A stretch of 37,981 bases of DNA from Haloferax marisrubri (GTDB taxonomy: Archaea > Halobacteriota > Halobacteria > Halobacteriales > Haloferacaceae), in contig NZ_LOPW02000018.1 in assembly GCF_001469875.2 (NCBI RefSeq), forward strand, positions 268,086 through 306,066, given 5' to 3'. A program made the translations under genes and the position numbers. The stretch's first letter is position 1. Every line of letters starts with the position of its first letter. Positions 8,291 to 16,531 of this stretch are shown piece by piece. The notes under the pieces were generated by a model. The model was not told the origin of the DNA. It worked only from the letters and a program-made list of their open reading frames with translations, and did no database searches.

Positions 8291-9159
8291 CTCACGCTGA
8301 GACGCCACTTGTCGACCTCCGGTGTGAGGCGCATACGTATCCGGACGGAACCGTCGGCATGCACGACGTCGAGTTTAGCGTCTTCCCCGGCGAGATCGTC
8401 GCGCTCGTCGGCGGCAACGGCGCGGGGAAATCGACGCTCCTCGAACACCTGAACGCCACGCTCGTCCCCGACGATGGCGAACTGGTCGTCGGCGGCACAC
8501 CAATCAGCGAAGACAACAAAACACGCGCGCGAAAGGAAGTCGGCTTCGTCTTCCAGGACGCCGATACGCAACTCGTCGCACCCACGGTCCTCGATGACGT
8601 GATGTTCGGCCTCCAAAACTACGGCGTCCCCACTGACGAAGCGAAACAGCGCGCTCGCGAGGCGCTCGAAACGGTCGAGGCGGGTCACCTCGAAGACCGG
8701 ATTCCGCACTACTTGAGCGGCGGCGAGAAACGCCTCGTCGGTCTCGCTGGCGTGCTCGTCCTCGAACCGAGCGTCGTCGTGCTGGACGAACCGCTCGCGG
8801 GCCTGGACCCGGAGCGGTCGCGACTGGTCGCCGAGCGGGTCCAGAAGATTCACGCGGATGGCATCAGCGTCGTCCTCTCGACGCACGACCTCGACTTTGC
8901 CGCCGAGGTCGCCGACCGCGTCTGCGTGATGACCGACGGCAACGTCGTTGGGGGCGGAACCCCGAGCGAAGTATTCTACGACGACGCGCTGTTGGCGGAA
9001 GCGAACCTGCACCCGCCGAGTGCGGTTCGCGTGGCCCGCGATGCGGGGCTGGCGTCGGCGCAGCCAGTAACGGAAGCGGAGCTCGTGTCTCTTCTGACGG
9101 AAGTTGACAACTTGGACGCTACACGGACTCCCGCTCCTGATGGCCGCGGGCGCGACTGA
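8287..9159 (+). CDS. cbiO: ECF transporter ATPase CbiO
   Basis: A 290-residue ABC ATPase. Walker A GGNGAGKST (residues 42-50), Q-loop VGFVFQDADTQL, signature LSGGEKRLVGLAGVL, Walker B VVVLDEPLAGLDP and switch His in LSTHDLDFAAEV are all present. VFQDADTQL is characteristic of ECF-type ATPases. It provides energy for CbiM/Q-mediated metal uptake. GTG start overlapping cbiQ; last gene of the operon. The short tail after the ABC fold (~60 residues) is usual for CbiO. Confidence 0.92.
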   Translation: MTHAETPLVDLRCEAHTYPDGTVGMHDVEFSVFPGEIVALVGGNGAGKSTLLEHLNATLVPDDGELVVGGTPISEDNKTRARKEVGFVFQDADTQLVAPTVLDDVMFGLQNYGVPTDEAKQRAREALETVEAGHLEDRIPHYLSGGEKRLVGLAGVLVLEPSVVVLDEPLAGLDPERSRLVAERVQKIHADGISVVLSTHDLDFAAEVADRVCVMTDGNVVGGGTPSEVFYDDALLAEANLHPPSAVRVARDAGLASAQPVTEAELVSLLTEVDNLDATRTPAPDGRGRD

Positions 9160-9315
9160 GCGCCTTCGTCGGTCTATTGCCGAGTCGTACTCTTCGGCCT
9201 ACCGCGTTGGTCCCGACGAACTCGACTGTTTGTCGCGCCGTCGGAACTGCTACGGCACTGAATATATTATTATATTGGATTACTTTACTAGCAATTCATA
9301 TGTCTGAATAGCAGA

Positions 9316-9326
9316 TTAATATTTGA
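9316..9326 (+). promoter_or_regulatory. TTAATATTTGA box at start of nikR3
   Basis: Perfect copy of the 11-mer found upstream of nikR1 (2161-2171). Here its last A is the first base of the ATG. An AT-rich TATA-like stretch (ATATATTATTATATTGG) lies about 50 bases further up, at 9260-9277. If it is an operator, it would block the start site directly. Confidence 0.4.
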
Positions 9327-9715
9327 TGCGCACGAGCTTCAACGTCTCCGACGACCTCCTTTCCAACTTTGACGTGACGTGGCAAGCAGAGGGATTGGAT
9401 TCGCGTTCGCGCGGCGTCCGCGAAGCGATGCAGGAGTACATTGAGCGACACACCAGGTTGGAAGACGTCGAAGGCGAGGTGGTCGTTATCATCGCCTTCG
9501 ACTACGAACACGAAGCGGTTATCGAGGACATCCACAATGTACAACACCAATATCAGGATGTCATTACGGCCACGAACCATATTCACGAAGGAGAGTGGTG
9601 TCTTGAGACACTTTTCTGTCGAGGGATTGCAGGACGTGTCCGCGAACTCACGTATCGATTGCGCGATTTCGACGCGGTGAATCGGGTCAAACTGCTGCAT
9701 CTCGCCAAACGCTGA
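9326..9715 (+). CDS. NikR-like regulator 3 (divergent)
   Basis: A 129-residue protein, shorter and more divergent than the other NikR-like proteins here. The RHH is recognisable (MRTSFNVSDDLLSNFD, SRSRGVREAMQ) and the C-terminal part has the ACT-like pattern VVVIIAFDYEHEA. Metal ligands are conserved in kind (H74, H85, H87, C92), but the loop between the HxH and the Cys is one residue shorter. ATG at 9326 is preferred over the upstream in-frame TTG (9323). It lies convergent to the fourth NikR-like gene, with only seven bases between stops. Confidence 0.8.
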   Translation: MRTSFNVSDDLLSNFDVTWQAEGLDSRSRGVREAMQEYIERHTRLEDVEGEVVVIIAFDYEHEAVIEDIHNVQHQYQDVITATNHIHEGEWCLETLFCRGIAGRVRELTYRLRDFDAVNRVKLLHLAKR

Positions 9716-9722
9716 GCGTCGC

Positions 9723-10154
9723 TCACGATCGGGGCGGGTGGTTGTGGTGTTCTTCGCCGAGCGACGTGAGCGAGTAATCCACGGCCCGCACATCCGATAC
9801 CACTCGAACGGAGTTCACGAACTCAGCGAGGGCCTCCGGACTCCCTTCCAAGACGAACAGTTCCATACAGTATCGGTTCCCGAGGTGTGCGTGGGTGGTC
9901 GCGGTGACGGCGGAGCCGTTGTCGTGTCGTATCTCTGCGAGGTGCTGTTGAACCGTGGAGTGACGACATTCGAAGGCGACGATCACCGTTCCTACGTACG
10001 GCCCCCCGTCGCGCGCTCCTCCGTCAAATTCTTCGAGCAACATCCGCGCTCCTTCGCGCACGACCTCGCTCCGACCGCTGTACTCGTGTTCGTCGGCGAA
10101 CTCGCTGATGCGGTCGAGCAACGCCTCCGGCATAGAGATACTAACGACGCTCAT
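9723..10154 (-). CDS. NikR-type regulator 4
   Basis: A 143-residue minus-strand protein with RHH (VSISMPEALLDRIS, GRSEVVREG) and the full NikR ligand set H77, H88, H90 and C96. The C-terminus is extended by a short His-containing tail (EEHHNHPP). It is transcribed divergently from the tandem G3E GTPase genes across a 97-base AT-rich spacer containing a perfect 10-bp inverted repeat, one arm of which touches its ATG. Together with nikR1 it has the most canonical nickel site and probably controls the G3E operon and itself. Confidence 0.87.
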   Translation of the reverse strand: MSVVSISMPEALLDRISEFADEHEYSGRSEVVREGARMLLEEFDGGARDGGPYVGTVIVAFECRHSTVQQHLAEIRHDNGSAVTATTHAHLGNRYCMELFVLEGSPEALAEFVNSVRVVSDVRAVDYSLTSLGEEHHNHPPRS

Positions 10155-10232
10155 ATACTAAAAAAGCCTCACTTATTATTAATTTCTGTTATGAGTTCGA
10201 AGTCAGAGAGTAATAATTAGTATTTTAGTATA
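10154..10232. promoter_or_regulatory. Divergent promoter with 10-bp inverted repeat (nikR4 / G3E operon)
   Basis: TATACTAAAA at 10154-10163 and its perfect complement TTTTAGTATA at 10223-10232 face each other across 59 bases. The left arm abuts the nikR4 start codon; the right arm lies 20-29 bases before the first G3E ATG, where a TATA box would be expected. AT-rich TTATTATTAATTT (10172-10184) may be the TATA region for nikR4. This arrangement suits a shared operator or mirrored promoters. Confidence 0.55.
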
Positions 10233-10251
10233 GCATCTTCATAATCCACGC

Positions 10252-11469
10252 ATGTCGGTCAACAACGACCCGATTCCGGTGACGATTCTGAGCGGCAGTC
10301 TCGGCGCTGGAAAGACGACGACGTTGAACCATCTCCTCGGTAGCGAACGGGACCTGAACGCCGCAGTTCTCGTCAACGACATGGGAGAGGTGAACATAGA
10401 CGCCGAGTTCGTCGAACGTGAGTCGGCACTCACCCAGAACGACGAAGAGATCATCGAGCTGTCGAACGGCTGTATCTGCTGTCGGCTCCGCGGAGACATG
10501 CTCGATGAGGTGGGACGCTTAGCCGCAGAGCGAGACTTCGACTACCTCCTCGTCGAGTCGTCCGGAATCAGCGAGCCGATTCCGGTCGCCCAGACGTTCG
10601 CTCGCGGCTTCGAAGACGCGGAGTTCGACCCCACGGGAGTCTACGAACTCGATACGATGGTGAGCGTCGTCGATGCACACAGCTTCTGGCAGGGCTTCGA
10701 TTCGGGGCAGGCGCTCACGGACGACACGGTCGACCCGGAGGACAACCGCGTTCCCGAAGAAGCGCTCATGGACCAAATCGAGTTCTGTGACGTGCTTCTC
10801 CTGAACAAGTGCGACCTTGTTCCCGAAGACGAACTGGAGAAGATAGAGGCTGTTCTGAAAACCCTCCAGCCGTGGGCGAAGCTCATCCGAACGGAACACG
10901 GCGCCGTCGCCCCCGAGGAAATCTTGAACACGGGGCGGTTCGACTTCAACCGCGCCAGCCAGTCCGCCGGGTGGAAGCGCGAACTACAGGAGGGCCACCA
11001 TCACGATGCCGCCGCCGAGGAACACGGCGTCACCTCGTTCGTCTTCGACGCGGACCGACCGTTCCACCCCGACCGAGTCGCCGAACTCTTCGCCGACCTC
11101 CCCGACGGTGTCGTCCGCGCGAAGGGCTTTTTCTGGTCGGCGGGTCGCGAAGACATCGCTATGGGCCTCGACAAGGCGGGCCAGTCTGTCCGTGCCGGCC
11201 CGAAAGGAACGTGGATCGCCACGCTCCCGAAGGCCCAACAGCAGCGGTATTTCGCCGCCCGGCCGGGTATCAAGGCGGACTGGGACGACAAATGGGGTGA
11301 CCGCGGGGTCCAACTCGTGTTCATCGGTCGGGAGTTCGATCAGGAACCACTGGTCGAACGGCTGAACGACTGTCTCCTCACGGACGCCGAAATGGACGAG
11401 GATTGGGGCACGTACCCGGACCCGTTCGGGTCTGACGAGCAGCGTGAACTGGCGTTGGCCGACGACTGA
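10252..11469 (+). CDS. G3E-family (CobW/COG0523) GTPase metallochaperone 1
   Basis: A 405-residue SIMIBI GTPase. Walker A GSLGAGKTT (15-23), metal-binding CICC (74-77) in the family motif NGCICCRLRGD, ESSGISEP, and base-recognition NKCD (185-188) are present, followed by the CobW C-terminal domain (VVRAKGFFWSAGRE). A short His patch, EGHHHDAAAEEH, separates the domains. G3E proteins deliver Zn, Co or Ni to targets in a GTP-dependent way. The position next to nikR4 and a second G3E gene suggests a role in nickel/cobalt handling; the metal is not determinable from sequence. Confidence 0.9.
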   Translation: MSVNNDPIPVTILSGSLGAGKTTTLNHLLGSERDLNAAVLVNDMGEVNIDAEFVERESALTQNDEEIIELSNGCICCRLRGDMLDEVGRLAAERDFDYLLVESSGISEPIPVAQTFARGFEDAEFDPTGVYELDTMVSVVDAHSFWQGFDSGQALTDDTVDPEDNRVPEEALMDQIEFCDVLLLNKCDLVPEDELEKIEAVLKTLQPWAKLIRTEHGAVAPEEILNTGRFDFNRASQSAGWKRELQEGHHHDAAAEEHGVTSFVFDADRPFHPDRVAELFADLPDGVVRAKGFFWSAGREDIAMGLDKAGQSVRAGPKGTWIATLPKAQQQRYFAARPGIKADWDDKWGDRGVQLVFIGREFDQEPLVERLNDCLLTDAEMDEDWGTYPDPFGSDEQRELALADD

Positions 11470-12806
11470 TGAGCCTCGACGACCAACCCCCAGTCACGAT
11501 TCTGAGCGGCGGGCTCGGTGCCGGTAAGACGACCCTGCTCAACCACCTCCTCACCGTCGGTGGAGAGCAGTACGATATTGCTGTCCTCGTCAACGACGTC
11601 GGCGAGGTGAACGTCGACGCCGACCTCATCGAGAACGGTTCCGACCTCTCGATGGACGACGGCGGCGTCACGGAGCTCTCGAACGGGTGCATCTGCTGTG
11701 GGCTCCAAGACGAACTGGATCAAGAGCTCCGGCGGCTCGCTTTCGACGAGGAGTTCGATTACCTCGTCATCGAAGCCTCGGGAATCAGCGACCCGGTCCC
11801 AATTGCGCGGCGATTCGTCTCTCCCGCGCGGGCTTCTGCGCTGTACGACCTCGACACGGCCGTTACCGTGGTTGACGCCCACCAGTTCCACCGGGCGTTC
11901 GTCCTCGGGGAGCCGCTCACGTCGAGCGATGACGATACCCGACCGCTTTCGGAGCTGCTCGCCGAGCAGGTCGAGTTCTGCGACGTGCTCGTCCTCAACA
12001 AGTGTGATCTCGTGTCCGACGAGGAACGTGCGGAGGTCGAACGCGTCATCCGAACACTCCACCCTGATGTAGACATCGTCCGGGCGACCGAAAGCGCTGT
12101 GGACCCGGACCGAATCCTCGGAACGGAACAGTTCGACAAGGATGAGGCGAGTAACTCTGCCCGGTGGAAACAGGTTATCTCAACCGACCACGAGGACGAT
12201 GCAGACGCTGAGCCGCACGAGCACGACGATAACGGGACGGACACAGACCATGGGCACGGCGAGGACCACGACCATGAGCACGGCGAGGACCACGACCATG
12301 GTGACGACCACGACCACGACCACCTCCACCCACCAGAGGAGTTCGGCGTCGAGTCGTTCGTCTACGAGCGACATCGACCGTTCCATCCCGAGCGGTTCCA
12401 CGAATGGCTCCGCTCGTTCCCCGATTCCGTCGTCCGGGCGAAAGGCCACATGTGGGTTGCCGGACGCGACCGCTACGCCCTCAACCTGAGCCAAGCGGGC
12501 GCACAGATCCACGTCGAGGTCAACGGACGATGGGCGGCTACGCTCTCCGAATCTCGGCAGGAGTCGTACCGCGAGTCGCATCCGGGGCTCCAGTGGGACG
12601 ACCAGTGGGGTGACCGCGAAGTGAAGCTCGTCTTCATCGGTGCCGGAATGGACTCGATCGGTATCGCCGACGAACTCGACGACTGTCTCCTCACCGACGA
12701 GGAGATGGACGCCGACTGGAGCGCCTTCGAGAACCGCTTCCCGGGCCAGCGGTCGTATTCGAAGCCTCCGACCGAACAGCGGCTCGTCCTTGGTGGGGAG
12801 CAATGA
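11469..12806 (+). CDS. G3E-family (CobW/COG0523) GTPase 2 with His-rich insertion
   Basis: A 445-residue homologue of the preceding gene, overlapping its stop by one base. Walker A GGLGAGKTT, CICC (74-77) and NKCD (about 177-180) are intact. Between the GTPase and CobW C-terminal domains it carries a long Asp/His-rich run (about 241-287, repeating GEDHDHEH-type units), a putative metal-storage or -loading segment as found in HypB and some CobW proteins. The tandem pair is likely a gene duplication. The repeats are coded by near-identical DNA, so their number may vary between strains. Confidence 0.9.
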   Translation: MSLDDQPPVTILSGGLGAGKTTLLNHLLTVGGEQYDIAVLVNDVGEVNVDADLIENGSDLSMDDGGVTELSNGCICCGLQDELDQELRRLAFDEEFDYLVIEASGISDPVPIARRFVSPARASALYDLDTAVTVVDAHQFHRAFVLGEPLTSSDDDTRPLSELLAEQVEFCDVLVLNKCDLVSDEERAEVERVIRTLHPDVDIVRATESAVDPDRILGTEQFDKDEASNSARWKQVISTDHEDDADAEPHEHDDNGTDTDHGHGEDHDHEHGEDHDHGDDHDHDHLHPPEEFGVESFVYERHRPFHPERFHEWLRSFPDSVVRAKGHMWVAGRDRYALNLSQAGAQIHVEVNGRWAATLSESRQESYRESHPGLQWDDQWGDREVKLVFIGAGMDSIGIADELDDCLLTDEEMDADWSAFENRFPGQRSYSKPPTEQRLVLGGEQ

Positions 12807-13381
12807 ACGGTGCCAGTCGTGAACTCCCACCGATAGAGTCGCGACGGACGACCGACGCCGACGGCCACGACTGTATCGACCCGCTCGGCGTCGCCATCGT
12901 GACGGTGTCGTCGTCTCGGGGGACTGACGTGGAAAAGGACCTCTCAGACCCTAGTGGCGACGCCATCGCCAGTATCCTTGCCGAAGCGGGTCACGTCATC
13001 ACGGCGCGTCGGACGGTCCCGGACGACTACGTCCGAATCAAGACGACCGTGAGCGAGTTTCTGGAGCGACCCGACGTCGATATCCTCATTACCACGGGCG
13101 GAACGGGGGTCACCGTCGACGACGTCACACCGGACGCAGTCGGCGACCTCTTCGACCGCGAACTGCCGGGATTCGGCGAGGCGTTCCGGTGGCTCTCGTG
13201 GGGGGAGGTTCGAACGCGCATCGTCTCAACCCGTGCGACCGCGGGTATCGCCCGCGACGTGCCCGTGTTCGTACTGCCCGGAAGTGAAAACGCCGTTCGG
13301 CTCGCAACCACCGAAATAATCTCCACGGAAGCGCCGCACCTCGCCGGACTCGCGACCCGACACACAACCGATGAGAGCTGA
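12803..13381 (+). CDS. MoaB/Mog-like molybdopterin-binding-fold protein
   Basis: A 192-residue protein with the MoaB/MogA core: VAIVTVSSSRG, ITTGGTGVTVDDVTPDAV, FDRELPGFGEAFR and PVFVLPGSENAV. In molybdenum cofactor synthesis this fold adenylates molybdopterin. Its ATG overlaps the stop of the second G3E gene by four bases, so it belongs to the nickel/cobalt-type operon instead of a moa operon. A ~25-residue N-terminal extension precedes the core. It may be a housekeeping MoaB recruited here or act on a different metal cofactor; the latter is inference. Confidence 0.85.
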   Translation: MNGASRELPPIESRRTTDADGHDCIDPLGVAIVTVSSSRGTDVEKDLSDPSGDAIASILAEAGHVITARRTVPDDYVRIKTTVSEFLERPDVDILITTGGTGVTVDDVTPDAVGDLFDRELPGFGEAFRWLSWGEVRTRIVSTRATAGIARDVPVFVLPGSENAVRLATTEIISTEAPHLAGLATRHTTDES

Positions 13382-13426
13382 GTGACGTAGCGCTCCCATC
13401 CGTCACCCACTGAGAAGGGATGTCAG

Positions 13427-13701
13427 ATGACCCTCTACGGTATCGGGCTCGGACCGAGGCGGGGCCGACCTACTCGCGGTTCGAGGGGAGTGGCCGCTCG
13501 AATCGGTTGACGTCGTCTACTCTCCCGGTCGGCTCTCGTGTCGCAGCTCAATACCTCCCAAGGCCAAAGCTGAGCGCCCTCGAACTCCAGAGGACGACCG
13601 ACCTTGACGAGTTTCACGTAGAGCGGGGAGACCAGTACACGCTGGCGACGCGGAACGCTGCGTGGGGGAAGGCACCGGAGTCGGGCGTTCCTCTCCTGTG
13701 A
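13427..13701 (+). pseudogene. cbiL: Precorrin-2 C20-methyltransferase (CbiL) remnant
   Basis: The start reads MTLYGIGLGP in one frame. The sense continues in a second frame from 13458 (GGADLLAVRG, SVDVVYSPGRLS) and in a third frame from about 13537 (RVAAQYLP, KLSALEL, TTDLDEF), matching the order of motifs at the N-terminus of cobalt-precorrin-2 C20-methyltransferases. The last part (RGDQYTLA) resembles the usual C-terminal DYYTLAYAEK-like end, so the middle of the enzyme appears deleted. The gene has at least two frameshifts and cannot be functional. It suggests that the island once carried cobalamin-synthesis genes. Confidence 0.65.
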
Positions 13702-13914
13702 CTCTTGGCGCCACTCTTGTCTCTCGATAACCCTCTCTCGTTGACACGCCTAGAAAACAACTAAAGTTTAGAAAGAACTATTTGACTTGTATAGCGTTCG
13801 TAACACGTGCCCGAGAGACGCTCGAAACAGCAGTCGGTCGTGGCTTCACAGCGGGTGTTCTGGGACGCTTCCTCCGTGGCCAATTATGAAAAATCTATAC
13901 TAGTTTGGCAAGAG

Positions 13915-13944
13915 TTATTATATCTACACAATAGGTTGTTATTC
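13915..13944 (+). promoter_or_regulatory. Leaderless-type promoter of the creatininase-nik operon
   Basis: TTATTATAT at 13915-13923 lies 22-30 bases before the ATG at 13945, the distance expected for a haloarchaeal TATA box with a leaderless transcript. The region 13740-13940 is AT-rich and otherwise shows no gene I can support. Confidence 0.5.
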
Positions 13945-14145
13945 ATGCTCGGTCGACGTTCGAGACGAAAGTCGCATACTGACCTCGCAGTCGGGGCTAC
14001 AGGAGTCGTTACAGGATGTCGTAGTGGAGAAGGGACACCGCTCACGGTTGCGTCTCCCGACATCCTCACAGGGTTGGAACTGCACAACGGCGTTATCCCC
14101 TGCCCCACGGCAGCCGACTGGATGACGCGGGGTGGTCGCTCGTGA
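13945..14145 (+). CDS. Short Tat-lipoprotein-like ORF, probable substrate-binding-protein remnant
   Basis: A 66-residue ORF beginning 22 bases after a TATA-like box. It has twin arginines (RRSRRK, residues 4-9), a hydrophobic stretch and a lipobox-like VTGC (C25), then an unrecognised tail. The stop overlaps the creatininase GTG by four bases (GTGA), so it may translationally couple the operon. The form suggests the N-terminus of a solute-binding lipoprotein whose body has been lost; it may alternatively be a genuine small lipoprotein. An in-frame upstream extension to 13807 lacks support. Confidence 0.4.
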   Translation: MLGRRSRRKSHTDLAVGATGVVTGCRSGEGTPLTVASPDILTGLELHNGVIPCPTAADWMTRGGRS

Positions 14146-14873
14146 ACCTCACGGAACAGACGTGGGCCGACGTGGAGGGGTCCAACGCTGACGTCTGCCT
14201 CCTCCCCGTCGGGAGCATCGAACAGCACGGCCCGCACGCCCCGCTCGGAACCGACGTGCTTGTCGCAGATGCAATCGCTGACGTCGCTGCCGACCGCGCC
14301 GAAGCGTGGAAACTCCCCCCAGTACACATCGGTGTCGCGCCGTATCACCGCCGTTTCCCGGGGACGCTTCACGTCCCTCCGGACGTGCTTCGGGAGTACG
14401 TGTTCCATCTGTTGGAATGTGTGGACGCGTGGGGCGTCGAAACTGTCCTGATAGTCAACGGACACGGTGGGAACAGAGAGCTGCTCAAGCACGTTTGCCG
14501 ACGCCTCTCGGACGAGACCACGCTCGATGCACAGTACTGGGAGTGGATGATGGCTGTCGACGTGGACGTACAGCACGCGGGAGAGATCGAGACGAGTGTG
14601 CTGCAACACTTGATTCCCGAACACGTCGGCGCGCCACAGCCGGGCGACGCCGATAGCTGGGGTGAGTGGGTCCACGGCGCGCAAGTCGCAACGTACACCG
14701 ACGAGTTCAGCGAGAACGGCGTCGTCGGAGACCCGACGGCCGCGACCGCCGAAACCGGCCGGGACGTGTTCGAGACGGCCGTCGGTGAGCTACTGGAACT
14801 CATCGCATGGCTCGGAGAGCGAAACGCGGCTTCGACCGGCCGGCAGAGAGGCGAGGACCACGAAGAATGCTAA
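14142..14873 (+). CDS. Creatininase-family amidohydrolase
   Basis: A 243-residue protein of the creatininase/formamide hydrolase superfamily. Metal-ligand motifs are intact: E27, H29 and D38 in PVGSIEQHGPHAPLGTD, the NGHGGN loop, and the glutamate of HAGEIETS. These cytosolic enzymes use two divalent metals to hydrolyse cyclic or linear amides. The GTG start overlaps the preceding ORF and its end overlaps the nikA start, so it is the lead enzyme of the nickel/peptide ABC operon. A role in breaking down an imported metal chelate is attractive but inferred. Confidence 0.87.
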   Translation: MNLTEQTWADVEGSNADVCLLPVGSIEQHGPHAPLGTDVLVADAIADVAADRAEAWKLPPVHIGVAPYHRRFPGTLHVPPDVLREYVFHLLECVDAWGVETVLIVNGHGGNRELLKHVCRRLSDETTLDAQYWEWMMAVDVDVQHAGEIETSVLQHLIPEHVGAPQPGDADSWGEWVHGAQVATYTDEFSENGVVGDPTAATAETGRDVFETAVGELLELIAWLGERNAASTGRQRGEDHEEC

Positions 14874-16531
14874 CGCTACGAAACCGCAGACTCAGTCGAC
14901 GAGACGCATTGAAGGGAGCGACGGCGGGCCTCATCGGACTCGCGGGTTGCAGCGGCACCTCACAGGACGGTGAGCGGACCTCCTCCTCGGAGCAGACGGA
15001 ACAGGAGACGACGTTCCGCGTCGGGACGCCGTGGAATCCAGATTCCCTCGACCCGCTCGTCAAGGGGTGGATGTTCCGAAAGCTGAACGTCATCGAACCG
15101 CTCGTCATCGCGGACTACAACGCGTCGGTCAAACCGGGATTAGCCTCTGGGTGGACCACGAGCGACGACAATCTGACGTGGAAGTTCACCCTCAGGGAGG
15201 GCGTTTCGTTCCACGACGGAACGCCGCTGACCGTCGATGCGGTCGTCGCCTCCCTCCGGCGGAGCTTCAACTCGGATTCGTTGGCGAGCCTCCCGGTTGA
15301 GTCCGTCTCCGGTAGCGGCGAGCGCGTCGTCGAAATCGAAACGAGCACCCCGTTCGCGCCGCTTCCAGCACATCTCACCCGCGGCCCGACCAGCATCATC
15401 GCGGAGAGTTCGTACGACGACGACGGCAACGTCACCGCGCCGGTCGGAACGGGACCGTTCCAGTTCGACTCGTGGAAGCCGGGCGAGCGAATCACCACCG
15501 TGTCGAACCCATCGTACCGCGGTCAGACGCCGGCCATCGACACGCTCGTCTACGAGAGCGTGCCGGACGACCAGACGCGACTCCTGAAGCTCGAAAACGC
15601 CGAACTCGACATGGCGCGAGCCCTCTCCGGGTCGGCTATTTCGACCCTGAACGACCGACCTAACGTGGAGCCGGTCACCTACGCGGTTCCTCGGTCTCGC
15701 TACCTCGTGTACGACACGACGTCGCCGCCGTTCGACGACCGAAACGTCCGCCGAGCGGTCATGCACGCGGTCGACCGGGAGAAAATCGTCGACAGCGTGC
15801 TGAACGGCCTCGGTCCGGCTGCTACCGGTCCCTTCCCGTCGGGGGTCACGAACTGGGCCAACGCCGACCTCGAACCGTATCCGTACGACCCACAGACTGC
15901 GAGGCAGTTACTCACCGACGCGGGATGGGAACCGAGCGAGGACACGCGAGAGCGGGATGGTGCGCCGTTGGAAATTGACCTCTGGACGTACGACGCGCGG
16001 GCGCTGCCCATCGTCTCCGAGGCCGTCCAAGCCCAGTTGTCGCAAGTTGGCTTCGACGTCAGCCTCCAAGTGATGGACTACGGAACCATCGAGGAGCGCG
16101 CCAACAGCGAGGCGTTCGACCTCGTCATGTGGTCGAACTCGCTTCTGTGGTATCCAGACCCGGACCGGCTCACGGACTTCGTTCACTCCGAAAACGCGAC
16201 GATGTTCAGCGGCTACGCGAACGACCGCGTCGACGAACTGCTCACGGAAGCGAGGCAGGTCACCGATGCCGAGGAACGAAAGCGCCGCTACGACGAAGTG
16301 CAATCGATCATCCAGCGCGACGTTCCCATCGGCTGGTTGACCTACGTCACGAACGTGGTCGGGGTTGACGCTGACGTTACGGGATACGAGCCGCTGCCGA
16401 CAGAGACGTGCTATCACTTAGAAAACCTCGATTTCGACGGAGGTGAAAACGCCAGTCAGACTGAGACGGCGAACGCACAGCACCGCTCGCCCGACGCTCT
16501 GTTTCGGAACCGTCACCGCTCGAAAAAATGA
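14867..16531 (+). CDS. nikA: Nickel/peptide ABC transporter substrate-binding lipoprotein
   Basis: A 554-residue SBP_bac_5-family protein. Starting at ATG 14867, the N-terminus has a Tat-type motif (NRRLSRRDALK) and a lipobox at C28 (LAGC), followed by a Ser/Thr/Glu-rich linker. The body has family motifs (GLASGWTTSDDNLTWKFTL, FHDGTPLTVDAV, GTGPFQFDSW, VRRAVMHAVDREKI, DVPIGWLTY). It captures the substrate outside the membrane for the NikBCDE permease encoded immediately downstream. The family also binds oligopeptides; the nickel assignment rests on the NikR-rich context. The frame is open further upstream, but that would lose the signal peptide position. Confidence 0.85.
   Translation: MLTLRNRRLSRRDALKGATAGLIGLAGCSGTSQDGERTSSSEQTEQETTFRVGTPWNPDSLDPLVKGWMFRKLNVIEPLVIADYNASVKPGLASGWTTSDDNLTWKFTLREGVSFHDGTPLTVDAVVASLRRSFNSDSLASLPVESVSGSGERVVEIETSTPFAPLPAHLTRGPTSIIAESSYDDDGNVTAPVGTGPFQFDSWKPGERITTVSNPSYRGQTPAIDTLVYESVPDDQTRLLKLENAELDMARALSGSAISTLNDRPNVEPVTYAVPRSRYLVYDTTSPPFDDRNVRRAVMHAVDREKIVDSVLNGLGPAATGPFPSGVTNWANADLEPYPYDPQTARQLLTDAGWEPSEDTRERDGAPLEIDLWTYDARALPIVSEAVQAQLSQVGFDVSLQVMDYGTIEERANSEAFDLVMWSNSLLWYPDPDRLTDFVHSENATMFSGYANDRVDELLTEARQVTDAEERKRRYDEVQSIIQRDVPIGWLTYVTNVVGVDADVTGYEPLPTETCYHLENLDFDGGENASQTETANAQHRSPDALFRNRHRSKK

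Noticed and set aside
12180-12830. Minus-strand ORF with a valine-rich run opposite the His-rich G3E segment
   Set aside because: The VVVVV run is only the antisense of the His/Asp codons.
13807-13944. N-terminal extension of the lipoprotein-like ORF
   Set aside because: The TATA-like box at 13915-13923 lies inside it, and the Tat motif would be buried far from the N-terminus.
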